Shown: positions 39,448-49,594, counted from the stretch's first letter. The stretch: 64,000 bases of DNA from Bacillus litorisediminis (GCF_022808645.1 NZ_JAKZKT010000018.1:1-64000); one strand, 5' to 3'. The notes: generated from the letters alone by a model not told the origin. Numbers and translations: made by a program.

Positions 39448-40390
39448 ATGCTTTTCTCCTTAACAGTAAATAAACAAAGATGGCACTGCCGATCACACCG
39501 ACGGTTAAGCTAATGGAGATTTCATATGGGTAAATAATGACTCGTCCCAGAATGTCACAAAATAGAACAAAAACAGCACCCAGCAAGGCTGTGTGGAACA
39601 AATTATTTTTTAAATGGTCACCATGATAGATGCTCACGATATTCGGAATAATCAGCCCCAAAAATGGAATCATTCCGACCGTAAGGACGACCGATGAAGT
39701 AATTAGGGCCACAATCACCAACCCGATATTGACTACCTGTTTGTACTTTAGCCCTAAATTTTTTGCAAAATCCTCCCCCATACCGGCGATTGTAAATTTG
39801 TTGGCAAAAATATAAGCGACTGCAAGAAGCGGAATACTAACATAAATTAACTCGTATTGGCCCTCTATAATCATGGAGAAATCACCATGAAGCCATGATG
39901 ATATATTCTGAATCAAATCTCCTCTATACGCAAAAAAGGTTGTGATTGAATTGATAATATTCCCGAACATTAACCCAACCAGAGGTATAAAAATCGTATC
40001 TTTAAATTTAATCTTATCTAGTATTTTCATAAAAATAAATGTACCCAAAAGGGCAAATACAAACGCAACCAGCATCTTTTCCAAAGGGCTTGCTGAGGTA
40101 AAAAGCATAAGGGAAACTAATACTCCGAGCCTTGCAGAATCCATAGTCCCGGCTGTCGTTGGCGATACGAATTTGTTTCTGCTTAATTGCTGCATGATTA
40201 AGCCACAAATACTCATACTTGCTCCGGCCACAATAATTGTAATTAATCGCGGCAATCTGCCAGATAACAAGATTTGTGCTTGAGCTTCTGTTAAATGAAG
40301 TAAATCGAATGGCGAAATGGCAGTGACCCCAATAAATACAGAAGCAAATGAGAATATAATTAAAGCGACGAGCAAGTATCTTTTTTTCAT
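39440..40390 (-). CDS. yclN: Iron-siderophore ABC permease (YclN-like)
   Basis: This 316-residue FecCD-type permease is the first gene of the operon. Marks are SGRLPRLITIIVAGASMSICGLIMQQLSRNKFVSPTTAGTMDSARLG near the N-terminus and the IPFLGLIIPNI loop (about 240). It has nine to ten hydrophobic segments. A sigma-A promoter overlapped by a Fur-like box lies upstream at 40444-40472, so iron should repress the operon. Confidence 0.9.
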   Translation of the reverse strand: MKKRYLLVALIIFSFASVFIGVTAISPFDLLHLTEAQAQILLSGRLPRLITIIVAGASMSICGLIMQQLSRNKFVSPTTAGTMDSARLGVLVSLMLFTSASPLEKMLVAFVFALLGTFIFMKILDKIKFKDTIFIPLVGLMFGNIINSITTFFAYRGDLIQNISSWLHGDFSMIIEGQYELIYVSIPLLAVAYIFANKFTIAGMGEDFAKNLGLKYKQVVNIGLVIVALITSSVVLTVGMIPFLGLIIPNIVSIYHGDHLKNNLFHTALLGAVFVLFCDILGRVIIYPYEISISLTVGVIGSAIFVYLLLRRKAYE

Positions 40391-40420
40391 ATAGCATCCC
40401 TTAGACGTTTTCTAGTATTA

Positions 40421-40437
40421 AATGAAAATTATTATCA
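40421..40437 (-). promoter_or_regulatory. Fur-box-like site, proximal
   Basis: AATGAAAATTATTATCA (reverse TGATAATAATTTTCATT) matches the Fur/PerR-type TGAtAAT-x-ATTxTCA pattern and lies between the promoter and yclN. Confidence 0.75.
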
Positions 40438-40443
40438 ATTAAA

Positions 40444-40472
40444 ATAGTAATGAAAATCATTCTCAAAGTCAA
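40444..40472 (-). promoter_or_regulatory. Sigma-A promoter of the yclNOP operon overlapped by a Fur box
   Basis: On the minus strand TTGACT (40472-40467) and TACTAT (40449-40444) are spaced by 17 bases. The spacer contains TGAGAATGATTTTCATT (40449-40465 on the plus strand as AATGAAAATCATTCTCA), a good Fur box. Confidence 0.8.
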
Positions 40473-40547
40473 TGTATATCCATGATGAAAAATTGAAGAA
40501 TGGCCACAATCCTGGATAGAAGCAGAAACAGCTGCTGTAAAATAAAT

Positions 40548-40579
40548 GAGAGGCTGGCTCAAAAAATACGCCGCCTCTC
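40548..40579 (-). terminator. Terminator of cadCA
   Basis: GAGAGG and CCTCTC arms with additional GGC/GCC pairing; the minus strand runs into TTTATTTTA. Confidence 0.7.
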
Positions 40580-40589
40580 TTTGCAAAAG

Positions 40590-42752
40590 CTATTCTTTAA
40601 ACCGCAGCAATCGCAGACTGTTTAATGTCACTAAAATAGTAGCTCCCATATCTGCCAGAATTGCAATCCATAGGGTTAACCAATTCGGTATAACTAACAA
40701 TAAGGCAACTGCCTTAATCCCAATTGAGAACGAAATATTTTGTTTAATGACAGTTAGGGCTTTACGGCTCAAACTAATGGTAAACGGCAGTTTCCTTAAA
40801 TCATCCCCCATGAGCGCAACATCTGCCGTTTCGAGCGCAGTATCTGTACCCGCACCACCCATTGCAATGCCTACCGTGGAAGCAGCAAGTGCAGGGGCAT
40901 CATTGACACCGTCCCCCACCATGGCTACATCCTTATAGTCGGATCTTAATTTTTTTATAAATGTTAACTTGTCCTGCGGCAAAAGCTCCGCCTGTATCTC
41001 TTTTACTCCTACGTTTTTGCCGATCGTGGCAGCAGTACTTTTATTATCTCCTGTGAGCATAATTGTTTTTTCAATGCCCATTTGATGAAGCCTCTCGATT
41101 ACTTCTCCACTTTCCTCACGCACTTCATCAGCTATAGCCATAATGGCAAGTATCTCTTTTTCAGTACCCGCCGCAATCACGGTTTTGCCTTGATCCTGAA
41201 ATGCTTGAATTTGTTGTGTAAGGTCTTTATTAAAATCTGTTTTTAAGATTTCTTGAAAAAGCTGCGGACTTCCAATCAGATAATCCGTACCATTTATTGT
41301 CCCCTTAATTCCTTTACCAGTAATAGAAGTAAAGTCTTCTACTGTTACCTCAGCAGAAGATACACCTGCGTTTTCTGCTTTTTTCACAATAGCCGAGGCA
41401 AGAGGATGTCCAGAGCGGCTCTCTAAAGCGGCAATCCATGCTAATAGCTCATGTTTATTGATTCTATCATGCAAAATTTTAAAATCAGTTACAGCTGGAA
41501 CTCCCTTTGTAAGGGTACCGGTTTTATCAAAAGCAACCGTTTTGAGCATACCCATTTGTTCCAGATAGATTCCGCCTTTTATCAGTACTCCGTTTTTCGC
41601 CGCATTTCCAATCGCGGACACAATTGAAATAGGGGTCGAGATTACCAATGCACATGGACAGCCGACCACTAGAACCGATAAGCCTTGATATACCCATGTT
41701 TCCCAGCTTCCATTAAAGAAAAGTGGCGGAATAATAGCAGCTAATGCCGCAATTACCATAATGACAGGTGTATAATACTTCGCGAATTTATCAATAAAAG
41801 CTTGAGTAGGTGCCCGTTCTCCTTGAGCTTCTTCAACAAGATGAATAATTTTAGCAATTGTGGTATCATCGGCGAGCTTAGTTACTTTAACCTCGAGCAA
41901 TCCCTCTTCATTTAAAGTGCCTGCATAAACTTCGTCATTTACCGTTTTCTCAACTGGAACAGATTCTCCTGTAATCGCTGCCTGATTAACGGCAGAATAC
42001 CCGTTTACAACCACTCCATCCATCGCAATCTTCTGTCCTGGTTTCACAATCATGATGTCACCGACTGCGATTTGGCCAACATGGACCATTATCTCTGCAC
42101 CATTCCGTCTAACCAGAGCTTCTTTTGGTGCATAGTCCATAAGGGAACGAATCGATTGTCTTGCCCGTTCCATCGAAAAGCGTTCAAGCGCTTCACTGAT
42201 TGCAAATAGAATAACCACAATCGCCCCTTCTGCCCATTCACCAATTATGGAAGCTCCAATAATCGCTACTGTCATAAGGGTTTTCATATCAAAATCTAAA
42301 TGAATCAAATTCTTGAAACCCACTTTAAAGAGGGAGAAACCGCCTATAACAATAGCTGATGCAAATAAAATCGATGTTACCAAATTGTCTTCTCCGTTTA
42401 CGAATTGAGAAACATATCCAATGGCAATTAAAAGAGATGCATATAAAAGTGTGCTATGTTTTTTATAGAAAGGTTCTTTATCTTCCTTTTGAATAATTTG
42501 TGGGGTTTCTTGCACCTCAACCGGTTTTTCAGGGATCACCTTTAAGTTTTCAAATGCCCCGGCTTTTTCTAAATCTTCAACGGTTGTATTTCCATAAACA
42601 GAAATTTTCGATGCGCCAAAATTTACTTTTGCATCCTGAACCCCAGGAAGCTGTTTCACATTTCTTTCAAACTTCCCGGCACAATTAACACAAGAAAATC
42701 CCTCTACTCGATAGACGGTTTTCTTTTCTATGGATTCAGTTGCTTCACTCAT
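40590..42752 (-). CDS. cadA: Cd/Zn/Pb-exporting P1B-type ATPase CadA
   Basis: This 720-residue membrane pump has one N-terminal HMA domain ([12 protein letters not shown], about residues 18-29), a transmembrane ion site GCPCALVIS (about 363-371), phosphorylation site DKTGTLTKG (about 405-413), SGHPLAS (HP motif) and the hinge [13 protein letters not shown] with a single HMA is typical of CadA/ZntA-type exporters. It overlaps cadC by 4 bases (ATGA-type junction), so both are cotranscribed from the CadC-controlled promoter. Confidence 0.94.
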   Translation of the reverse strand: MSEATESIEKKTVYRVEGFSCVNCAGKFERNVKQLPGVQDAKVNFGASKISVYGNTTVEDLEKAGAFENLKVIPEKPVEVQETPQIIQKEDKEPFYKKHSTLLYASLLIAIGYVSQFVNGEDNLVTSILFASAIVIGGFSLFKVGFKNLIHLDFDMKTLMTVAIIGASIIGEWAEGAIVVILFAISEALERFSMERARQSIRSLMDYAPKEALVRRNGAEIMVHVGQIAVGDIMIVKPGQKIAMDGVVVNGYSAVNQAAITGESVPVEKTVNDEVYAGTLNEEGLLEVKVTKLADDTTIAKIIHLVEEAQGERAPTQAFIDKFAKYYTPVIMVIAALAAIIPPLFFNGSWETWVYQGLSVLVVGCPCALVISTPISIVSAIGNAAKNGVLIKGGIYLEQMGMLKTVAFDKTGTLTKGVPAVTDFKILHDRINKHELLAWIAALESRSGHPLASAIVKKAENAGVSSAEVTVEDFTSITGKGIKGTINGTDYLIGSPQLFQEILKTDFNKDLTQQIQAFQDQGKTVIAAGTEKEILAIMAIADEVREESGEVIERLHQMGIEKTIMLTGDNKSTAATIGKNVGVKEIQAELLPQDKLTFIKKLRSDYKDVAMVGDGVNDAPALAASTVGIAMGGAGTDTALETADVALMGDDLRKLPFTISLSRKALTVIKQNISFSIGIKAVALLLVIPNWLTLWIAILADMGATILVTLNSLRLLRFKE

Positions 42753-43111
42753 GCTTCCACAACCTCCCTTTGGTGAGCAAAGGCGACTAAGATAAGCTGC
42801 TTGACGTGTTCATCATCTAATGAATAAAAGACTAATTTTCCTTCTTTTCTATATTTGGCCAAACCTAGATTTTTTAACAGACGCAGATGGTGAGAGGCAG
42901 TTGCCGTTGTAGCACCAACAATGTTTGCTGCATCACAGACACACAATTCATCCTCCACTGCAAGGGCATATGCGATTTTGATTCTGGTTTCATCTGATAA
43001 TGCTTTAAAAACCTTAACAACATCGCGGGGTTTCTCCTCAGCCAGTTTGTTTTTCACCCGGCCGACTTTTTTCTCATCTATACAAGTAACTTCACAAACG
43101 TCATGAGCCAT
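42749..43111 (-). CDS. cadC: CadC-type ArsR/SmtB-family repressor
   Basis: This 120-residue winged-helix metal sensor has [17 protein letters not shown], the metal-binding helix [12 protein letters not shown] (Cys-x-Cys as in CadC), recognition helix [25 protein letters not shown] and an N-terminal extension with two more cysteines (VCEVTC), which form the Cd/Pb site in CadC. It should repress cadCA until Cd, Pb or Zn binds. Two dyads of the CadC type lie upstream. Confidence 0.93.
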   Translation of the reverse strand: MAHDVCEVTCIDEKKVGRVKNKLAEEKPRDVVKVFKALSDETRIKIAYALAVEDELCVCDAANIVGATTATASHHLRLLKNLGLAKYRKEGKLVFYSLDDEHVKQLILVAFAHQREVVEA

Positions 43112-43133
43112 AAATTCTCCTCCGTCCTATTAT

Positions 43134-43149
43134 TCAAATGAATATTTGA
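43134..43149 (-). promoter_or_regulatory. CadC operator, proximal
   Basis: TCAAATGAATATTTGA has arms TCAAAT/ATTTGA and lies 22 bases before the cadC start. It resembles the TCAAATAAATATTTGA-type cad operator. Confidence 0.8.
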
Positions 43150-43190
43150 CTGTTTTTATATCATTAATGTATTCCTTTATAGGCAAATAG

Positions 43191-43206
43191 TCAAATAATT
43201 GTTTGA
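43191..43206 (-). promoter_or_regulatory. CadC operator, distal, overlapping the -35 region
   Basis: TCAAATAATTGTTTGA, about 57 bases from the first site, overlaps a minus-strand TTGACT (43194-43189). Two sites suggest cooperative or looping repression. Confidence 0.65.
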
Positions 43207-43293
43207 TTGTAGTATTCGGTCATTCAATTTCTAACCAAGACCATTTCTTCTCTCTTTTACTGATTTTTGTCCTTTATCCTGCATCAACATAAA

Positions 43294-43326
43294 AGCCTGT
43301 TCTTATTGATTGATTAAGAACAGGCT
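43294..43326 (-). terminator. Terminator after topB
   Basis: AGCCTGTTCTT and AAGAACAGGCT form an 11-bp stem with T runs on both strands. Confidence 0.85.
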
Positions 43327-43350
43327 CTTTTTTTGATTGATCATAAAACC

Positions 43351-45507
43351 TCAGTTATTTTTAAACTCCATCTTCCAGCTGAAATAATCTTGCTCAGGAT
43401 TCTTTTCATAGCGTAAATAAGCATTAAACTTTTTCCCGCTTTTACTGGTGAGGCCTTTGACAAAAGCAACTTGATTCGTGAGTATGGATTTCACCATCGA
43501 TTTTGTTGCTTTTTTCTTCATAGTGGCTAAGAATTTATCATTCTTCCAAATGACAAACTTACAGCCGTTCTTCCAATTGGAGCAGCCAAAGCCTTTACTT
43601 CCCTCCAGCACTTTGGATCCGCACACAGGGCAGTTACCGAGAGCCTCATTCAGTTTCTTTTCTGAAGATACCTGATGAATCGTAATATCCTGCCCCGCTT
43701 TAATGGTTTCAACAGCTTTACTCGTAAATTGAAACACAATATCTAAAAACTGCTGTTTTCTAACTCTATTTTTCTCAATATCCGAAAGGGACTTCTCAAG
43801 TCTGCCCGTAAACTCTAAGTCAAAGAGTTCTTTAATCGGAAAAGTTTCAACTAGTCTTCTGCCAAGCTCTGTACACATCAGATTTTTATTCTGAGTTGTA
43901 ATATAGCCGACTTCCTTTAACTTTTTGATTGTTTCCGCTCTTGTTGCCGGTGTGCCGATGCTAAATCCGCTTAAAATACTCCCCAATAATTCCTCACTAT
44001 CTTCCTCTTTATAGCTCTTTCCGCAGGTTTCCATCACCCTTAGCAGTGTCATCTCTGTATGTGGTTTTGGGGGTTTAGTGACATGAGAAGAAATCGTATC
44101 GCCTAGAACCATCACCCGGTTATCTGCCTCTATAATCGGAAGAATCGTATCCTTAGATTCTATTCTTTCAACCTTCTTCCATCCCTCTGCCAGCTGAATC
44201 TTACCTTTCGTGTGAAAAATCCCAGAAAGACCAGCATCGATCACTTTAGTTTGGATTTTGGTCTCCTCATATTCTGCAACGGGCATGAACTGCATAACAA
44301 AGCGATTTTTGACTGCATTGTAAACAATTGCCTCATCCTCTGATAAGCGCTTTGGTTTCAAATACGTCGGAATAATCGCACTGTGACTCTCTACTTTGGC
44401 GTTGTTAAAAATACGTTTAGAACGGGCAAATTTAATCTCATCTTTATAAGGAAGATCTTCAGCTATTGTTTTTAATACTTTCGCCGTTTTCTCAATCAAA
44501 CTTTCCTCTAAGGCGACACTCGACGTCCTCGGATAGGTGATTAGCTTCTTTTCATATAACCCTTGGGCAACTTTTAACACCTTATCTGCTGTCCACCCTT
44601 TATATTTGTTCGTTATGTACCCTTGCAAGTTAGAAAGATTAAAGAGAAAGGGGGGAAATTCCTTCTTACGTTCTACTTGTTTATCTGTCACAATCCCCTT
44701 TTTATTTAAAATGGCCTGTTCAATTCTCTCGAGCGTTTCTTTCTTTTTAAATTTGTCCTCTCCATCTTCTGTATAAGAACCTTCATAGGTTTGCTGATTT
44801 TCTAATTGAAAGGTTGCCGTAAGTTTAAAATATTCCTCTGGCACAAAATTCTCAATTTCCCGGTCCCGGTCATAAATAATTTTTAATGTCGGCAATAAAA
44901 CTCTACCTATATTTAACGCCTTTCCTTTTCCTTTTTGATACTTTAAGGTCGCAACGGAAGTAAGGTTAATTCCAATCACCCAATCAGTCCATTGCCGGCT
45001 GATTCCCGCGTCCAGAAGCGGCCGCATTTCTGTATTGGGTTTAAGCTTTTCCAGTCCCGAAAGAACAGCTTCAGGTGTCCACTCATTTAATAGGAGACGA
45101 TACACTGGCTTATCAGTCTTAATTTTGTAAATAATACTGTCGCCGATTAATTGACCCTCACGATCATAATCGCAAGCTGAAATAATTGTGACTACATCGT
45201 TTCTCTGCATTAAATAGTGAATGGTTTTGAGCTGCTTGCTGGCTCCTTGATCCGGCTTTTGCCGATATTTTGGATCCGTTTTTACCTTATATTGAAAGGT
45301 AGAGGGGATGAAAGGGAAATTTTCTAGCTTCCAGGATGTCATTTTACTGTCGTAATCTTTGGCATCGAATAGCTCAAGCAAATGTCCAAAAGCCCACGTA
45401 ATAAAATAGCCATTCCCTTCAAAATAGCCATCTTTTTTTTCCTTAACCTTTAAGGCATCCGCAATATTTTTCGCAACAGATGGTTTTTCGGCAATAATTA
45501 ATTTCAT
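43351..45507 (-). CDS. topB: DNA topoisomerase III
   Basis: This 718-residue type IA topoisomerase relaxes and decatenates DNA. The Toprim domain (KLIIAEKPSVAKNIADALK, then ACDYDREGQLIGDSI with D-x-D-x-x-G) is followed by the catalytic tyrosine motif KKLITYPRTSSVAL (Tyr at about 310) and the type IA gate domains. The C-terminus holds a zinc ribbon (NCPVCGSKVLEGSKGFGCSNW). The length is as usual for Bacillus TopB. It is a single gene with a terminator. Confidence 0.95.
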   Translation of the reverse strand: MKLIIAEKPSVAKNIADALKVKEKKDGYFEGNGYFITWAFGHLLELFDAKDYDSKMTSWKLENFPFIPSTFQYKVKTDPKYRQKPDQGASKQLKTIHYLMQRNDVVTIISACDYDREGQLIGDSIIYKIKTDKPVYRLLLNEWTPEAVLSGLEKLKPNTEMRPLLDAGISRQWTDWVIGINLTSVATLKYQKGKGKALNIGRVLLPTLKIIYDRDREIENFVPEEYFKLTATFQLENQQTYEGSYTEDGEDKFKKKETLERIEQAILNKKGIVTDKQVERKKEFPPFLFNLSNLQGYITNKYKGWTADKVLKVAQGLYEKKLITYPRTSSVALEESLIEKTAKVLKTIAEDLPYKDEIKFARSKRIFNNAKVESHSAIIPTYLKPKRLSEDEAIVYNAVKNRFVMQFMPVAEYEETKIQTKVIDAGLSGIFHTKGKIQLAEGWKKVERIESKDTILPIIEADNRVMVLGDTISSHVTKPPKPHTEMTLLRVMETCGKSYKEEDSEELLGSILSGFSIGTPATRAETIKKLKEVGYITTQNKNLMCTELGRRLVETFPIKELFDLEFTGRLEKSLSDIEKNRVRKQQFLDIVFQFTSKAVETIKAGQDITIHQVSSEKKLNEALGNCPVCGSKVLEGSKGFGCSNWKNGCKFVIWKNDKFLATMKKKATKSMVKSILTNQVAFVKGLTSKSGKKFNAYLRYEKNPEQDYFSWKMEFKNN

Positions 45508-45652
45508 ATTTCATCACCTATCAATGGAAAAATTTCAAAATCTGGGATTTGATTACTATGAATGGAGGGTACATAAAGAAAAGAGGGGATGATGAGGTTT
45601 TTGTGTTCCTAAGTATATCATATCAATTTGTCAAATAGAGAAAAAAATCGAA

Positions 45653-45701
45653 AAAAAACCAAAGCTGTTACGCTGCAAAATTGCTAACTGCTTTGGTTTT
45701 T
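45653..45701 (-). terminator. Terminator after the deaminase-like gene
   Basis: AAAAACCAAAGC and GCTTTGGTTTTT form a 12-bp stem around a 25-base loop; the minus strand runs into TTTTTTT. Confidence 0.75.
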
Positions 45702-45705
45702 ATGC

Positions 45706-46935
45706 TTAAAGATTTCCGTAGACTAAATTTCCCCGATGAAAGACAGCCGCACGCTTAGCCCTTCTCGCCACTGCCTCTGCGGAACAGGATGCTTCAACAA
45801 AAACCGCTTCAAGCTCATCACCGATCACTGGCCAAACTTTCTCTCCCTTTTTATTCAATGGGGTTTTCCCTCCCGTAATAAATCCAAGTGACTGTGACAA
45901 TGATAATTCATCCACAAATCCATACACTTCAGCCAATCGGCTTGCCTTCTCTAATTGATCACCAGTCCCAAAAGGAGACCAATGGTCTGTGAGACTATCA
46001 GTTCCTAGCTCTACTTTTACCCCTTTTTCATGCAGTAATGGAAGGGGCATAATCATTCTGCCAATTGGCACCGTTGAAGTAACTGTCATTTGAAGTGCTG
46101 CAAAACGCTCGGCAAGCTCATTGACTGTTTTCTCAGGAACGCCTGCAAATCCAAACGCATGGCTAACCGTTACTCTTCCCTGCCATCCAGCTTCTTCAGT
46201 TAAATCTGCGAGTTTTTTCATCGTATAAATGCCTAAATGATCCCGATCGTGGATATGGATATCGATACCCGCATTAGCTTCTACAGCAATGTCCATTGTA
46301 GCATGAAGAGACTTTTCAATGTTTAGATCTACTGTGCCCGGATCGACACCCCCCACTAATGTTGCACCCTGTTTCAACGCCTCTTTAACAAGGTTCTTCA
46401 TTTCTGAACGGAGTAATCCATGCTGCGGAAATGCGACTACTTCAGCTGTGATTTTTCGTGAATACGTATCAAGTGCCTGCATCGTCGCTTCTAAGTTCCC
46501 CAGACCAATCCAAGGGTCTATATTACAGTGAGTACGAACATGAGTAGACCCGTTACCAAGAAGCAAATTCAAAATCTTTTCAGCCCGTTCCCTGGCAAAA
46601 GGTAATTGCTTTGGGAGCAGGTCACGTTCCTCGATAAATCTGCCTATTATATTTTTTACCGGACGGACCGCTTTCCATGGTCCGCCATAATAGGTTTTGT
46701 CAATATGGATATGCATCTCTTTAAATGCCGGTAACATTAGCTTACTCTTTGCATCAAAAATAGGTAATTTATTATCATAATAATTGAATTCCGAAACGAT
46801 TTTAGCTATTTTTCCATTTTCAATCAAAATGTGAAACAGTTTGGTATTGGTCCCGACTACCTCATCATTTTCATACTTATAACCTGTTTCTAATCGAACA
46901 TTTGTTAACCAATAAGAGGAATGCACGACGTTCAC
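45706..46935 (-). CDS. Amidohydrolase-family deaminase (cytosine-deaminase-like)
   Basis: This 409-residue TIM-barrel metallohydrolase has the metal ligands of the cytosine deaminase subgroup: EMHIHIDKTYY (HxH, about residues 73-83), RTHCNID, DIHIHDRDHLG (HxH-D, about 227), VSHAFGF and the catalytic aspartate in GTDSLTDHWSPFGTGD (about 317). It probably deaminates a nucleobase or related ring; the exact substrate is unknown. It diverges from a GntR regulator at 47080, which may control it. Confidence 0.85.
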   Translation of the reverse strand: MNVVHSSYWLTNVRLETGYKYENDEVVGTNTKLFHILIENGKIAKIVSEFNYYDNKLPIFDAKSKLMLPAFKEMHIHIDKTYYGGPWKAVRPVKNIIGRFIEERDLLPKQLPFARERAEKILNLLLGNGSTHVRTHCNIDPWIGLGNLEATMQALDTYSRKITAEVVAFPQHGLLRSEMKNLVKEALKQGATLVGGVDPGTVDLNIEKSLHATMDIAVEANAGIDIHIHDRDHLGIYTMKKLADLTEEAGWQGRVTVSHAFGFAGVPEKTVNELAERFAALQMTVTSTVPIGRMIMPLPLLHEKGVKVELGTDSLTDHWSPFGTGDQLEKASRLAEVYGFVDELSLSQSLGFITGGKTPLNKKGEKVWPVIGDELEAVFVEASCSAEAVARRAKRAAVFHRGNLVYGNL

Positions 46936-47079
46936 CCTTTTACATGTATTTTTTTATAACTCTTTCGAGCTAAAAGCCATATACCAGAATTTAATATATT
47001 GGATATTTCTAAGAGCCAGTTTTTGATGTATACTGTATTATATAGAATTCAACAATTTATACAAGGTGGTGAAACGAGC

Positions 47080-47712
47080 ATGCCGATTCCAACAAACCAT
47101 TTAAAGCCTGTCCGTAAAACGGCTAAAGAGAACGTATTTACTCAGCTTCAACAATGGATTATTGATGGGACCTTGCTGCCAGGTGAAAAATTAAATGATA
47201 CAGAACTAGCTGAAGTATTAGGTGTTAGTCGAACCCCCGTCCGAGAAGCCCTACAACTTCTTGAGGTTCAAGGCTTTGTTAAAATGTACCCTGGGAAAGC
47301 CACTCAAGTAACGGAAGTCAAAAAGGAATCTATTTATGAGCTCCTTCCCCCGTTAGCGGTGCTGCAAGCTTTAGCTGCAGAACTCGTCATTCCTCATCTA
47401 ACTGATGATGTCATTTCATTACTAGAGAGTACCAATGATCGATTTGCAAAAGCAGTCCGTTCTGAAAATTATTTTGCTGCACTTAAAATCGATGAAGAAT
47501 TCCACCAAATCATCGTTGACACCGCACAAAATTCATATATCCATCAGATTATCTCACAGCTCCAGGCTCATGTTCGAAGACTATTTTTTCATAACTCTAT
47601 TAAGTTAACCGAAAAATCCGTCGAGGAACATGCCAAAATCATTGAGCTATTGAAAAACAAGGATGCTGAAAATGCTTCTGCCTTAATGCGAACCAATTGG
47701 CTTAAATACTGA
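47080..47712 (+). CDS. GntR-family regulator (FadR subfamily)
   Basis: This 210-residue regulator has the GntR helix-turn-helix (FTQLQQWIIDGTLLPGEKLNDTELAEVLGVSRTPVREALQLLEVQGFV, about residues 19-67) and an all-helical FCD ligand-binding domain (about 80-205) with the metal-binding DEEFHQ and EEHAKI histidines. The start at 47080 lies behind AAGGTGGTG. It diverges from the deaminase-like gene, its likely target; the effector may be that enzyme's substrate or product. Confidence 0.9.
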   Translation: MPIPTNHLKPVRKTAKENVFTQLQQWIIDGTLLPGEKLNDTELAEVLGVSRTPVREALQLLEVQGFVKMYPGKATQVTEVKKESIYELLPPLAVLQALAAELVIPHLTDDVISLLESTNDRFAKAVRSENYFAALKIDEEFHQIIVDTAQNSYIHQIISQLQAHVRRLFFHNSIKLTEKSVEEHAKIIELLKNKDAENASALMRTNWLKY

Positions 47713-47749
47713 TTAACGCTTTTCGCAAAAAATAGAGTCCTAAATAGAC

Positions 47750-47784
47750 AAAGGATAGACCCATTGGTGATCTATCCTTTTTTC
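47750..47784 (+). terminator. Terminator of the GntR gene
   Basis: AAAGGATAGA (47750-47759) and TCTATCCTTT (47771-47780) form a 10-bp stem followed by a T run. Confidence 0.88.
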
Positions 47785-47873
47785 AATTCTCTCATTTTTG
47801 TTATTCATGCCTATATTTTAACTTGAACAAAAAAGTACACCACTAATGTACAGCACACATTTACTATTATGAT

Positions 47874-49232
47874 TTATGCCTCATAAGCAGCTGTTACTTT
47901 TTGAAATCTGGCAAGAATACCTGTGACTAGCGTAACCACAATAAATGGCACAAGCCATCCGAGTCCTTGCGTATAGAGCGGTAAATAATCTTCATAGAAC
48001 GAAACAATAGGAGCCAACCATCCATAGTAGTCCATACCTAATAAAGAACATAATGTTTTAAATCCATCTACAATGCTAATCAGGAATGTAACTGAGATTG
48101 CCCCTACATAAACCATACGAGCATGATTAAATAGCGGTGACAAGAAAGTTAATAGCATTAGAACAATGGCTAACGGATATAGGAACATGAGTACAGGAAT
48201 AGAATAAGTGATAATGTTGGCTAACCCAAAGTTTGCAATCACAAATGTTAATAGAGTAAAGAATACGACTAATGTTTTATAGCTAAATCTTGGAAACAGC
48301 GTATGGAAATATTGTGCATTTGCCGTGATTAAACCGATAGCTGTAGTTAAACAAGCAAGAATGATTAACACGGCCAGCATGACAGAGCCAAATGTTCCAA
48401 AATAATAAGAGGCTGCTCCGCTTAAAACCGGTCCTCCCGTATCAAAAAGACCTAATGTTTCTACAGTCGTTGATCCTAAATAGGCAATCCCAACATAAAT
48501 AAGTGCAAGTAATCCAGTGGCAATAAACCCGGATTTAGCAGTTGCCCGCAGAATTTCCCCTTTTTCTGTAATACCCAGAGAACGAATCGCATTTATGACA
48601 ATAATCCCAAATACTAGGGAGGCGAGTGCATCCATGGTATTATATCCTTCTAAAAATCCTTTAACAAATGCCCCATTTGCGTAGGAATCTTGAGGAACTC
48701 CAGCATTCCCCATTGGGTTTATAACAACTGCACCCAAAAGAACAATCAATAAAACGACAAGGGCTGGAGCCAATAGTTTCCCTACATGATCGACAATTTT
48801 CTTCGGATTTAATGACAAAACAAGGGTAATCGCAAAAAATAGAATTGTGAAAATAAGCAATCCGCCTTGTGAATTTTCAGGGAAGAAAGGAGCAATTCCT
48901 ACTTCAAAAGCAACAGTCCCTGTTCGGGGGGCGGCAAAGAAAGGTCCAATGGTTAAATACAACAGGGCCGTGAAAAATACACCATAGGCTGGATGAACTC
49001 TGCTTGAAAGCTCTTGTAAGTTTCGGCTGCCTGAAAACCCCATTGCTAATATTCCGAGCAGCGGAAGCCCTACACCAGTTATTAAAAACCCAATTGCGGC
49101 TGGCCATAAGTTAGTCCCAGAATATTGCCCAAGCTGAGCTGGGAATATTAAGTTACCAGCACCGAAAAATAGAGCAAATAGCATAAATCCGATTGCTACA
49201 TAAGATGAAAATGATAGTTTTTTATTATTCAT
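47874..49232 (-). CDS. brnQ: Branched-chain amino acid transporter BrnQ
   Basis: This 452-residue cation-coupled importer for leucine, isoleucine and valine has about twelve hydrophobic segments. Family marks are MLFALFFGAGNLIFPAQLGQYSG (about residues 17-39), FFAAPRTGTVAFEVG and GYNTMDALASLVFGIIVINAIR (about 195-216). It is a single gene. Its upstream region carries a motif found three times (TGCAATATATT), and AATTATTTTGATAATT resembles a weak CodY-type box, which would fit amino-acid-dependent control. Confidence 0.95.
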   Translation of the reverse strand: MNNKKLSFSSYVAIGFMLFALFFGAGNLIFPAQLGQYSGTNLWPAAIGFLITGVGLPLLGILAMGFSGSRNLQELSSRVHPAYGVFFTALLYLTIGPFFAAPRTGTVAFEVGIAPFFPENSQGGLLIFTILFFAITLVLSLNPKKIVDHVGKLLAPALVVLLIVLLGAVVINPMGNAGVPQDSYANGAFVKGFLEGYNTMDALASLVFGIIVINAIRSLGITEKGEILRATAKSGFIATGLLALIYVGIAYLGSTTVETLGLFDTGGPVLSGAASYYFGTFGSVMLAVLIILACLTTAIGLITANAQYFHTLFPRFSYKTLVVFFTLLTFVIANFGLANIITYSIPVLMFLYPLAIVLMLLTFLSPLFNHARMVYVGAISVTFLISIVDGFKTLCSLLGMDYYGWLAPIVSFYEDYLPLYTQGLGWLVPFIVVTLVTGILARFQKVTAAYEA

Positions 49233-49594
49233 TGTCGTTTATCTCCTCTAAGTTGCGTTTTTAACAATAAATTCTCGTATGCAATATATTAATGAAACCA
49301 TCTTACTATCAATATCAGCAAAATGCAATATATTCGGCCTAATTATTTTGATAATTGCGAACTACCTAAAAATATCTGATTCGAAAACATATACATCATA
49401 CCTTATTTTTCATGGAAATTACCCATGGCTGCATTATTGCAACCTCTCATTATACATGAACAATTGTAATATATTGCAGGTAAAACACCACGAATTTGGA
49501 AATATACTGTAAGAAAGATTTCATCCTAGTATATTTAATAGATTTCTTATACAATCATTTCATTCATAGAAAACACGTATTGAAAGGAACCATC
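49233..49594. promoter_or_regulatory. Divergent brnQ/kinase region with three TGCAATATATT motifs
   Basis: TGCAATATATTA occurs at 49280-49291, TGCAATATATT at 49324-49334, and the inverse TAATATATTGCA at 49467-49478. AATTATTTTGATAATT (49340-49355) is a further dyad. No ORF with a ribosome site is seen. The motifs could be sites for a common regulator of brnQ (leftward) or the kinase (rightward). Confidence 0.5.

Noticed and set aside
46999-47079. Longer GntR protein starting at 46999
   Set aside because: AAGGTGGTG sits in front of the ATG at 47080, and the extra 27 residues lack any family match.
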